IMG/VR virus record: IMGVR_UViG_3300040781_000156 | Coordinates: 1 to 21,077 of that record | Length of the DNA: 21,077 bases | Direction: 5' to 3' (one strand) | Source of the DNA: a virus | In this document: positions 7,916-14,678 of the stretch, piece after piece | Layout: every line of letters starts with the position of its first letter | Numbering within the stretch: the stretch's first letter is position 1 | Notes under the pieces: model-generated | Database searches by the model: none | The model's input: only the letters and a program-made list of their open reading frames with translations | What the model was told of the DNA's origin: nothing | Translations under genes and position numbers: made by a program

Positions 7916-8222
7916 CAGCGTCTACCAACAGAACCTTCTCTTCGTCTGTACGCCAAAATGATACACCTTCGGTCCGAACTTCGTTGGTCCATTGAAGAGC
8001 TTCAATGCAGATACGAACACCAGGTTGGATGTCTTTGTCCACTACGGAATTGCCGACTGCCAATACTTTACCCCAACGAGGATTTGCTGTTGATCGTTCA
8101 TGGCTCACACCCAGGTACAAACCGCTTTCAGTTTGATCTTTAAATCCCGTGGTGTGTGTGCCACGCTCGATGGCATCTTCGAATTGGAAGATAATACTGT
8201 TGTGTAGTGGACGGATATTCAT
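7911..8222 (-). CDS. GroES/gp31-like co-chaperonin, 103 aa
   Basis: It starts MNIRPLH, the same seven residues as bacterial GroES, and has GKVLAVGN at 51-58, matching the GroES G-x-VLAVG-N core. Between them lies a long flexible segment (about 19-45) with L35-Y36-L37, corresponding to the mobile loop whose hydrophobic tripeptide contacts GroEL. The C-terminal EEKVLLVD matches the end of the GroES fold. T4 gp31 plays this role for capsid folding; this protein is nearer to GroES in its N-terminus than I would expect of gp31. An AAGGA ribosome site stands 9 bases before the ATG, overlapping the stop of the upstream gene. Confidence 0.83.
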   Translation of the reverse strand: MNIRPLHNSIIFQFEDAIERGTHTTGFKDQTESGLYLGVSHERSTANPRWGKVLAVGNSVVDKDIQPGVRICIEALQWTNEVRTEGVSFWRTDEEKVLLVDAA

Positions 8223-8234
8223 TATTTGTATTCC

Positions 8235-8564
8235 TTATGTTTTTCGTCGTGCTTTTTGTTGTGTTGTTTTTGGAGCGGTTTTGTTTGGTTCTTCAACATC
8301 TTCTACTGGGTCGATAAATTCAACGTCTGCTTGATTCACATCAGGAGACCGAGGCTCAACAGATGTTGGCTTCGCTGGTGAAGGCTTAACGGCAGTTGAC
8401 AGAGGCGTTTTCTTCATGTTCCGCATCCGGCGTCGAAGTCTAGCGTCAATGTGATGTTGGCGTGCAGCCACATCAGTTGGTGCAGGCTGTGAACCAATAG
8501 ATTCTTTAATTTTCATCAGATCGAAGTCGACAACTGTGCCTCTAGCACTGCGTATCTTTTTCAT
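8235..8564 (-). CDS. Conserved small basic phage protein, 109 aa
   Basis: A GGGA ribosome site precedes the ATG. The N-terminus KKIRSARGTVVDFDLMKIKESI resembles a short conserved protein I recall from T4-like phages, where it has no known function. After it comes a basic RLRRRMRNMKK stretch (about 43-53), then a Pro/Ala/Lys/Glu-rich disordered tail ending in a Lys/Arg cluster. The basic patches suggest nucleic-acid or protein binding. It sits between the DnaE-like fragment and the co-chaperonin. Confidence 0.7.
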   Translation of the reverse strand: MKKIRSARGTVVDFDLMKIKESIGSQPAPTDVAARQHHIDARLRRRMRNMKKTPLSTAVKPSPAKPTSVEPRSPDVNQADVEFIDPVEDVEEPNKTAPKTTQQKARRKT

Positions 8565-8578
8565 ATTACATTCCCATG

Positions 8579-9130
8579 TTAAGTGCTGCGCAAAAATTCT
8601 GTTATGTCCAGTTCATATTTCACACTATCAATATCATGAACACCAATTAAGTACAAGACATACGACGACACACTGCTTCCACGTCCAACACCCCACATCA
8701 CATTGTTGTGGTTAAGAGTATTTATAACATAAATGAGGACCCTTAAAACATCCATCAACCCACACTTACGATACAAAGACAATTCGTCTACGACCCGTTT
8801 ACATCTGTGTTCAGCGTCGCTGGCATCTGGATCAAAATTGGTGTCAGACAGTAAGTATTCCAGAACGTCCAGCTCCCGATATTCATCAGGAATGTTCCAT
8901 TCGTGAGAAAGGGGTCGCGTTTCGGTTTTAATTCCAATCTTCTTACTATCTGTCACAAAAGAGTTATACTGTCGGATTTCGTCCGTTATTTCATCAACAA
9001 ATAACCCCTCAATGGGCAGCCCGCCAATCAATGAGTCAACAATCTCTTTGGAGTTGATGGTTGAATCACCATCAAACCAGAGTGTCCTGTCTTTCAGTTT
9101 AACCGAAAGTTGAGGTTGAGTATTCGCCAT
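8579..9130 (-). CDS. Truncated DnaE-like protein (Pol III alpha palm fragment), 183 aa
   Basis: Residues about 105-181 follow the family C DNA polymerase (DnaE) sequence leading into the palm: a helix RVVDELSLYRKCGLMDVL, then NVMWGVGRGSSVSSYVLYLIGVHDIDSVKYELDITEFL. The family has GPGRGSxxGSLVAYxLxITDxDPLxFxLLFERFL here. The GRGS motif of the pol-beta-like nucleotidyltransferase fold is intact. The protein stops just before the place where DnaE has its catalytic PDxDxDF, so it should not polymerise DNA. No frame nearby supplies the missing part. The start overlaps the preceding gene by 32 bases and has no clear ribosome site. The role is unknown. Confidence 0.72.
   Translation of the reverse strand: MANTQPQLSVKLKDRTLWFDGDSTINSKEIVDSLIGGLPIEGLFVDEITDEIRQYNSFVTDSKKIGIKTETRPLSHEWNIPDEYRELDVLEYLLSDTNFDPDASDAEHRCKRVVDELSLYRKCGLMDVLRVLIYVINTLNHNNVMWGVGRGSSVSSYVLYLIGVHDIDSVKYELDITEFLRST
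8719..8726 (-). promoter_or_regulatory. Internal late-type box (TATAAATA) inside the DnaE-like gene
   Basis: A perfect TATAAATAC on the minus strand, about 155 bases before the start of the 109-aa gene. It could drive late transcription of that gene and the co-chaperonin, but it also encodes ordinary residues (VINT) and may be chance. Confidence 0.28.
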
Positions 9131-9521
9131 CGATATCAGGTGTCTTTAAAACCTTCTCACCATTCTGTCCTGTTTTCACCTGCATACCCATGTTTTTGGC
9201 GTTATCACCTAGCTCAACACTGCCCATGGGTATTGAGCTAGGTGGTAGCGGCATTGGTGGAATACCTGCTGGTAGGTTTGATGGTTGTTGACTTGGTTGA
9301 TTGGTGTTTTGTGGTTGATTAAAAGTAGGTACGTGTTGAACGACCTGTTGGATGACAGGATCATCTGATACTATACTCTTAATCTTCGTTCGAATCAACT
9401 TCCATTGTGGCGCTGTTGGAACCCAGTCCTTTTCTTGCAATTCTTCAACACCCTCTAACCAAGCGGTGAACTCCGCCAAGGTTACTGTCTTTTTCGTTCT
9501 TGGTGTTCTTTTTCTAGCCAT
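9099..9521 (-). CDS. Hypothetical protein with Pro/Gln-rich tail, 140 aa
   Basis: I choose the ATG at 9519-9521 (MARKRTPRTKK) because GGAG lies 6 bases upstream. An ATG at 9531-9533 overlapping the previous stop is the alternative and would add MENN. The folded part (about 13-55) has LAEFTAWLEGVEELQ and WVPTAPQWKLIRTKIKSI, a pattern of small phage helical modules. Residues 60-105 are rich in Pro, Gln and Asn and likely disordered. The basic N-terminus suggests contact with nucleic acid. I do not recognise a function. Confidence 0.7.
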   Translation of the reverse strand: MARKRTPRTKKTVTLAEFTAWLEGVEELQEKDWVPTAPQWKLIRTKIKSIVSDDPVIQQVVQHVPTFNQPQNTNQPSQQPSNLPAGIPPMPLPPSSIPMGSVELGDNAKNMGMQVKTGQNGEKVLKTPDIDGEYSTSTFG

Positions 9522-9532
9522 ATTGTTCTCCA

Positions 9533-10018
9533 TCAGACGAAGTCGCCAGCGACTTTCCCCTTGAGATACTTATTGTATGCGTCGGACGGGCTCACATTGA
9601 TCCACGCTTCCGGCGATATTGGATGACACAACATCTGGTTCTTGCTCATAGATGGTGCAACATTCGCGTAGTTCGGGTGGTAGTTTGTTGCTGATACTGA
9701 CACTGCTTCTACCATATTGTAGTTTGGTCCATACACCATCGCCTTAAACTCCTTACCAGCTACCGAGGCAATATCAACGACATCAAGTTGCATCGTTTCT
9801 TCATCACATACCAATATACTCCAACTAGCAGGAAGGGCAAAGTGAAAACCATCGACTTGCAATTCGATGGTTGGACTAACTATCTCCTCCAACACAAACA
9901 AATTAGTCAGAGTAAAATCATCCATTGTCATATCCAACACCCAGAACATTTCAGCGATAGTGGGGGTTGTAATACTGTCAAGTATTGTTGGTGTTGAGTT
10001 TTCGTCAAATATCATCAT
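9533..10018 (-). CDS. Hypothetical protein, 161 aa
   Basis: The ATG at 10016-10018 has a GGAG ribosome site 10 bases upstream and lies 23 bases after the uvsW stop. The first 40 residues are acidic. The rest appears beta-rich, with FHFALPASWSILVCDEET near residue 58 and YHPNYANVAPSMSKNQMLCHPISPEAWINV near residue 113, blocks dense enough to look conserved. There is no signal peptide or membrane segment. Its stop overlaps the longer start option of the next gene, so both are probably one operon with uvsW. Function unknown. Confidence 0.72.
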   Translation of the reverse strand: MMIFDENSTPTILDSITTPTIAEMFWVLDMTMDDFTLTNLFVLEEIVSPTIELQVDGFHFALPASWSILVCDEETMQLDVVDIASVAGKEFKAMVYGPNYNMVEAVSVSATNYHPNYANVAPSMSKNQMLCHPISPEAWINVSPSDAYNKYLKGKVAGDFV

Positions 10019-10041
10019 TTAGTTGATTCTCCAACTACTAA

Positions 10042-12603
10042 TTATAGTACATCCGGTGTGGAGTAGTCAACAGATTTCTTGGTGTGAGGGTACTTTGCTT
10101 CCTTATAAAACTTCACACGCTCTGCCATATGCTTACGACCATACTTCAAATCGGAACAAATATCAGTAACATCCACATGATCCTTGTCCGGAGCTTTTCT
10201 CAGTCCACGACCAATCGTCTGTATGACCCTGATGAATGATTTACCAACATCAATGAACATCATGTTGTATATGCGCTTGATATTCAAACCTGTAGAAGCG
10301 ATCTGTACTGTAGCAATAACGACAAGGTTGTCATTCTCCTTGAATAGCTCATACACTTCCTTCCGTGCTTTCATCTTGTCAGCACCCGACAGAAACATAG
10401 CGCCTTCAACATAACCCGTTAGCTTCTTACCAAAGCGAACACCATCAACCAAGCATAATACATTGCCCTTACCTTCATCACGCTTTTTTTCAATGTGACG
10501 TGCGATGTATTTCAAGCGTGCATCATCGGATTGGTTGTATTGCTTTTCGGAAGTATAGTCCGGAAAATATTCGTCCTTGAACTTTCTGTATGTTACTGGT
10601 TTGCCGATTGTGTTTGATTTATATTCTTCATAGTCTTCCTTGAAGTTAGCTTCCAGTTGTAGTACTTCAATGTGAAGCGATGCGAGATAATCTTCATCTA
10701 TAAGTTCGTGAGCAGGCTTGGTATATTGTACGGAGCCAACAGCTATGCGAACAGCCATAGCATCAGTTTCAGCTTTTGGTAGAGTACCTGTTACACCAAA
10801 ACGATACGATATATTCTTGCCATATTCATTCAACAACTTTGTCAATATCTGTCCTTTCAACCCATGACACTCATCGACGATGATCATATCAAAGTCTTGA
10901 ATAATTGTTGGGTTGTTTTGTAGAGCTTGCCACGTTGATACGATATGTGTGTGGTTCAGATCCTTTACTTCACCACTATATTGTCCAACATCAACGCCGA
11001 AGAAAATGTACTCCTCGACAGTCTGATCCGTCAGGTTTTTATCAGGTACGATGATTATTGATTTCATGTTGAACTCACCATACACGAGAGCCAATGCTGC
11101 TGTCATACTGGTGTTGTGTGTGACGATATAATCGTCAGTTATGTACAAGTGGTCAGGGTGATCTATCATAATGCATTGCATTGGTTCATCTTCGATGCGA
11201 ACAACCGATTTCACACGTCGCATTAACTCAACGCGCCCATTTGCGTGGATTCCACAACGCTCGAGCTTGCGTGTGAGTTTAAACAACATTCGAGTGTCGG
11301 GGAATCCCACGATACAGTCATATGCTAGCCTAGCATTTTCTCTCGTGCGAATGTTGCATGTTCCACCCAGAGACCATATTATTTGTTGGACTTGAGTGGC
11401 TAGAATTAAACTGGTGGTCGAGTATGATACTGAACCGTTTGTTCCGACTGTACCGTCAGAATCAAACAAACCTCTGATCAATTCAAACCGTTGCTCTACC
11501 GTCGAGTTTATATATTTGCTCGGGATTGCTTTTTGATATGAGAGTGTTCCGTGCACTCCAAGGTCCTCCAAAATATTGACGAGAGGGTTTTTGTTGTTAT
11601 TTTGTGCCTGTTGGTCTTTTACAATTCTGTAATCACACCCATACCCACTAAACTTTGTTTTCAACTTCAGAGCTTGTAGAGCTGGTTGTATATTATCCAA
11701 CACTTCAACATCGGCAGTGGAAATCATAGGGGTTGCTTGTCTCAAACAACCATCGCCAATCAACACCCCAAGCAAATATGGATCAAGCGGGAGTCGTTCT
11801 TCAGGACCCAAACTCTCAACGGGTTGTACCAACGGAATGCTGATGTTGCCAGGCACGTGTTGTCCGCTAGCCTTTAGCTCCAAAAAATCAGCCATATACT
11901 GTGTATCAACAACATCACTTATAGTGTTAGCTCTGTACGTGAATTCGGGACGTTTGACTTTCCACAAATGTTCCTTTCCAGCAACGGTTGACGAACCGTC
12001 GTGGAAAGTGACACGATATGCTTCTTTTGACGCTTGTGGAAAGATTCCCGTGATGTCAGCTACTGTACCATCTGGGCATATAACAACGTGATTCGTTGTG
12101 ATGTCTCCCATACGGACCCAACCATCGGTTGTAAGAATTAGCGAGTTGAGTGATTGCATTTTACCTCCACCCGTACCACAAATACCAATACCACCGGCAT
12201 TATCAATCAGAGCGTTTGTCATACCAACTTGGTAATTACGCATGATCCAATCTTCACCCGTTTCTGGATCTTTTACGCCACGATCAGCAAAGAATCGCTC
12301 TGTAATGGGTTCTGGAAACACAGCTTCACCTTCGCGACGATCATCAATTTCAATATCATACCGAAGACCTATCAATCGTGGAATGATATCGTCAAGAAGG
12401 TTTACGTGTGTCTTTCCCGTCTTGTGGAAGAAGCGTATCTTACCATCCCACGAACCCAATTTGAATTTTGGATTGAAAAAGTGGTTCGCAGCGAACATAC
12501 CATATTCTTCATAGAAGTATAAGATGTGGTCATCTTTGAGGTTGGTGATGAAACAATTTACTTCGTCCTGTATGACGATCTTACATTTGCGTTGTTTTGT
12601 CAC
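10042..12603 (-). CDS. uvsW: UvsW DNA/RNA helicase, precursor interrupted by an intein (853 aa; 504 aa after splicing)
   Basis: UvsW is a superfamily 2 helicase that unwinds branched DNA and R-loops in T4-like phages. The N-terminal domain has FNPKFKLGSWDGKIRFF, matching T4 FNPRFRYGNWDGRIRLL. The Walker A GTGGGK (143-148) is split from its Thr by an intein. Motif II is DECH (577-580). Motif III is TGT, and motif VI is QTIGRGLR. I take the GTG at 12601-12603 as the start: the frame extends upstream to a TTG at 12696, but the T4 homology begins here and the GTG overlaps the stop of a small gene (GTGA). The spliced length of 504 equals T4 UvsW almost exactly (503), supporting both the start and the intein ends. 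Confidence 0.9.
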   Translation of the reverse strand: MTKQRKCKIVIQDEVNCFITNLKDDHILYFYEEYGMFAANHFFNPKFKLGSWDGKIRFFHKTGKTHVNLLDDIIPRLIGLRYDIEIDDRREGEAVFPEPITERFFADRGVKDPETGEDWIMRNYQVGMTNALIDNAGGIGICGTGGGKMQSLNSLILTTDGWVRMGDITTNHVVICPDGTVADITGIFPQASKEAYRVTFHDGSSTVAGKEHLWKVKRPEFTYRANTISDVVDTQYMADFLELKASGQHVPGNISIPLVQPVESLGPEERLPLDPYLLGVLIGDGCLRQATPMISTADVEVLDNIQPALQALKLKTKFSGYGCDYRIVKDQQAQNNNKNPLVNILEDLGVHGTLSYQKAIPSKYINSTVEQRFELIRGLFDSDGTVGTNGSVSYSTTSLILATQVQQIIWSLGGTCNIRTRENARLAYDCIVGFPDTRMLFKLTRKLERCGIHANGRVELMRRVKSVVRIEDEPMQCIMIDHPDHLYITDDYIVTHNTSMTAALALVYGEFNMKSIIIVPDKNLTDQTVEEYIFFGVDVGQYSGEVKDLNHTHIVSTWQALQNNPTIIQDFDMIIVDECHGLKGQILTKLLNEYGKNISYRFGVTGTLPKAETDAMAVRIAVGSVQYTKPAHELIDEDYLASLHIEVLQLEANFKEDYEEYKSNTIGKPVTYRKFKDEYFPDYTSEKQYNQSDDARLKYIARHIEKKRDEGKGNVLCLVDGVRFGKKLTGYVEGAMFLSGADKMKARKEVYELFKENDNLVVIATVQIASTGLNIKRIYNMMFIDVGKSFIRVIQTIGRGLRKAPDKDHVDVTDICSDLKYGRKHMAERVKFYKEAKYPHTKKSVDYSTPDVL
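11113..12159 (-). mobile_element. Intein with LAGLIDADG homing endonuclease, class 3 signature, in the UvsW P-loop
   Basis: A 349-residue in-frame insertion between the Lys and Thr of the UvsW Walker A motif. Block A reads MQSLNSLILTTDGW, with Met where the usual Cys or Ser 1 stands. Block B ends KEHLW, with His64 at B:10 and Trp66 at B:12 (intein numbering). The endonuclease has two LAGLIDADG motifs, LLGVLIGDG (Asp136) and LIRGLFDSDG (Asp235). Block F holds Cys329 at F:4, and block G reads IVTHN with Thr347 at G:5, His348 and Asn349, then +1 Thr. A missing residue-1 nucleophile with Trp B:12, Cys F:4 and Thr G:5 is the W-C-T triplet that defines class 3 inteins. The P-loop is a common intein site. 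Confidence 0.92.
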
Positions 12604-12680
12604 TGGGATAGTGCCGCCCAGCAAGCTGCTATTATTAGCACAACAACTATGATTGCTAATATTTGTCCAAATATGATCAT
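12600..12680 (-). CDS. Single-pass membrane peptide, 26 aa
   Basis: The ATG at 12678-12680 overlaps the uvsY stop (ATGA), and the TGA stop at 12600-12602 overlaps the uvsW GTG start (GTGA). A GAGG ribosome site lies about 10 bases before the ATG. The peptide runs MIIFGQILAIIVVVLI and ends IAACWAALSQ: nearly all hydrophobic, one membrane helix, no charged residue. The double stop-start overlap fills exactly the 73 bases between uvsY and uvsW, which argues for a real coupled gene. The function is unknown; a small membrane peptide or a leader that couples uvsW translation are both possible. Confidence 0.6.
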   Translation of the reverse strand: MIIFGQILAIIVVVLIIAACWAALSQ

Positions 12681-13144
12681 AGAATATTGTCCTCAACCTG
12701 TGCTACGATTGCCCTCGTAATGTTGTTAAGGGCGTACCCTCGTTGTCTGAACGCATCAACAAGACTCTCATATTGTCCATACATTTCCTCAACCTCAATC
12801 AGATACCCACGCATTCTAATATAGGCATCCTCGTTGGCAATGTATTTTAATATCTCACGCTCGCCAAGTTCTCTGGAATGCTTTTCTTTGAAGTTGCGAA
12901 ATAGCTTTCCTTCCACGCGCTTCACTTCACCCTCGAAGTGCTTAACGAGTGATTTTACTTCGATTCGTTTTTGGTCATAATAGCTCTGCCATATAGGATT
13001 CTCCATGTTGGCTTCCTTTATGGTTTTACCTTTGAACCGCAGGTGTTCTTCAGCTTCTTTCAAATACCCTTCGTACTCATCTAACAAGTCTGGTAGGTGT
13101 GCGTATTGGTTGTCTGCTGAACCAGCGTCGAATATTCTACTCAA
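12677..13144 (-). CDS. uvsY: UvsY recombination mediator, 155 aa
   Basis: UvsY helps UvsX displace gp32 and assemble on single-stranded DNA. The protein is an alpha-helical, highly charged chain. Its C-terminal block YGQYESLVDAFRQRGYALNNI parallels T4 UvsY WGILLDFCSGALDAIKSRGF followed by AIKHI. The middle has the long Lys/Glu helices typical of the family. It is slightly longer than T4 UvsY (137). The position directly before uvsW is the reverse of the T4 order but keeps the pair together. The start overlaps the preceding gene as ATGA. Confidence 0.82.
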   Translation of the reverse strand: MSRIFDAGSADNQYAHLPDLLDEYEGYLKEAEEHLRFKGKTIKEANMENPIWQSYYDQKRIEVKSLVKHFEGEVKRVEGKLFRNFKEKHSRELGEREILKYIANEDAYIRMRGYLIEVEEMYGQYESLVDAFRQRGYALNNITRAIVAQVEDNIL

Positions 13145-13626
13145 TGAAATTGTCCCAAAGGGTTCTTTGCTTTCATTAAAATAGCAATACGTTCCTTCTC
13201 ACTGAGGATAGGTTCTGCTACTTCTTCCGGCGCTGCTGTTGGAAGTTGCTTCATGTCATCGTCCATGTTGTCAAGGAATTCGAAAACATAAGCAGCATCT
13301 TCCTTTAGCACCAGATCAAGCGGGAGGTACATACACAATGCTCGTTGGAAGTATTGAGCGTTGTCGTCCGTAACGGTAATTGCTTCGCCCCCACCCGGTG
13401 GTGTGAATGTTGATCCGACAGGATACACCAGAGTGCCCATTAATTCAACAGCATCTTCTATGTTAGCGATTGACCGCCATTCCACACTACACTGGGTCAG
13501 TTCATTATTTTGGGTAATGTACCTGATGACGCCAGCGATAGTCTCCGGTATAGAGTCTATAATCGCCTGTGTGATGTTTTCCCAAACTTCGTCTCTTGCA
13601 ATGATCAGTTCTTTAAAATCAGTCAT
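13141..13626 (-). CDS. Hypothetical protein, 161 aa
   Basis: An acidic protein of mixed helix and strand with no membrane segment. The middle has LVYPVGSTFTPPGGGEAITVTDDNAQYF (about 67-94) and the end has an acidic linker followed by SEKERIAILMKAKNPLGQFH. Its stop overlaps the uvsY start as ATGA, and its start is adjacent to the stop of the nucleotidyltransferase gene, so it is translated in one coupled series. I do not recognise the family. The location next to uvsY and uvsW suggests a role in recombination, but that is only inference. Confidence 0.72.
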   Translation of the reverse strand: MTDFKELIIARDEVWENITQAIIDSIPETIAGVIRYITQNNELTQCSVEWRSIANIEDAVELMGTLVYPVGSTFTPPGGGEAITVTDDNAQYFQRALCMYLPLDLVLKEDAAYVFEFLDNMDDDMKQLPTAAPEEVAEPILSEKERIAILMKAKNPLGQFH

Positions 13627-14678
13627 TAAACTCTCCAGATTGAATCTTGCACTTCCATAAGGAGGTGGGCAGCAAATTTTGTGTTTGGCTTTTGTCGTAA
13701 TTGTGTTGTTGGTTGGAGCATTTTGATTTCCGCTTCCAGCTTCAATGCCACGTTCAATACTTCTTCGTATGTCATTGACCCATTACGAATGTTCAGAAGT
13801 TCAGCGGCATCAGGTCGTTTAACCAAAACCACACCATCGCGCATCGCTTCAACACCCATACGCAACAGCCGAACAAGATGCATAGCGTGTTTAGTATCAT
13901 ATCCATGAGCTTCTTCAAGAGCGGAACGCTTGACGTTTCTACTCTTCTTCCAATCCCAGTATTGTTTCCACTTATCACAAGCTAGTCTCCACTCTTCCCT
14001 GTTGAATTTGATAATCGCGAGAGGTGCTGGTAGTTGTGTTCGGTCAATGTTGTCAATATTATCGTTCAGTGATCCATCTTGTGGACGAATTGCTGATCTG
14101 TGACTCATAGGAACCACACCATATGTATCAGAACCATAAGGCACGAGCATTGCACCCTCATTAAAAAGTCTGATGCTGAATTTGCTCGGGAGAACCTTTT
14201 GATCACCAAACCATTGGATCAGAGAAACATAATCACACTGCTGTGGTTTGTCTTCTGGTTGTGGTTGGTTGATCCACTTATTGTGTCCTTTGATTCGTTT
14301 CAATTGAGACATAGCGTAGCCGCTTGTGGTGTAAGCGATTTTAGCTGATAACAACTCCTCACGGTGTTGGCGAAGCAGGTCGTAAGCTGGTGTACGGAAC
14401 GTGATGTCTGAATTGGCCGTCCATAGCAATTCAATAATATTAGGGTTGCAGTCAACAGCCAATTTCATGAAGTGGTTCAACTCGAAGTATTTAGTATCTT
14501 CGCCTTCACCAACATGTTCTCTGACAGGGAAGAAAGGTGTTCTGATTTGTACAGGGTCAGCACAAAATATTCCACGAATGTCAACATCCGATTCGGGCGT
14601 GTTTGTGCCATATGCTATCGACCCAGCGTACATCTCAACTAACTTGTTCATTTTACATTTCATATCAACACAATACAT
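13626..14678 (-). CDS. Predicted nucleotidyltransferase (pol-beta superfamily, COG3541-like), 350 aa
   Basis: Near the N-terminus the sequence AGSIAYGTNTPESDVDIRG gives the GS...SDxDxRG motif of minimal nucleotidyltransferases, with both metal-binding Asp residues present. The later HMKL-type and LIQWFG segments are as in the larger phage members of this group. The substrate is unknown; transfer of a nucleotide to a protein or RNA is typical of the fold. The ATG at 14676-14678 overlaps the upstream stop (TGATG). A shorter start, ATG at 14649-14651 (MNKLVEMYAGS), puts the GS motif at the usual distance from the N-terminus and is a serious alternative. Neither has a good ribosome site. Confidence 0.75.
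   Translation of the reverse strand: MYCVDMKCKMNKLVEMYAGSIAYGTNTPESDVDIRGIFCADPVQIRTPFFPVREHVGEGEDTKYFELNHFMKLAVDCNPNIIELLWTANSDITFRTPAYDLLRQHREELLSAKIAYTTSGYAMSQLKRIKGHNKWINQPQPEDKPQQCDYVSLIQWFGDQKVLPSKFSIRLFNEGAMLVPYGSDTYGVVPMSHRSAIRPQDGSLNDNIDNIDRTQLPAPLAIIKFNREEWRLACDKWKQYWDWKKSRNVKRSALEEAHGYDTKHAMHLVRLLRMGVEAMRDGVVLVKRPDAAELLNIRNGSMTYEEVLNVALKLEAEIKMLQPTTQLRQKPNTKFAAHLLMEVQDSIWRV

Noticed and set aside
8235-8578. A frameshift that would continue the DnaE-like protein into its catalytic part
   Set aside because: The following gene has its own ribosome site and unrelated content; no PDxDxD motif appears in any frame nearby.
11113-12159. A group I intron instead of an intein
   Set aside because: The insertion is in frame along its full length and carries intein blocks A, B, F and G, so it acts at the protein level.
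11171-12522. Plus-strand reading frames opposite uvsW and its intein
   Set aside because: The minus-strand frame carries recognisable helicase and intein motifs throughout; the plus frames show no motif or ribosome site.
12604-12696. An upstream extension of UvsW to a TTG start
   Set aside because: The extra 31 residues have no T4 counterpart, and the same bases encode the coupled 26-aa peptide in another frame.
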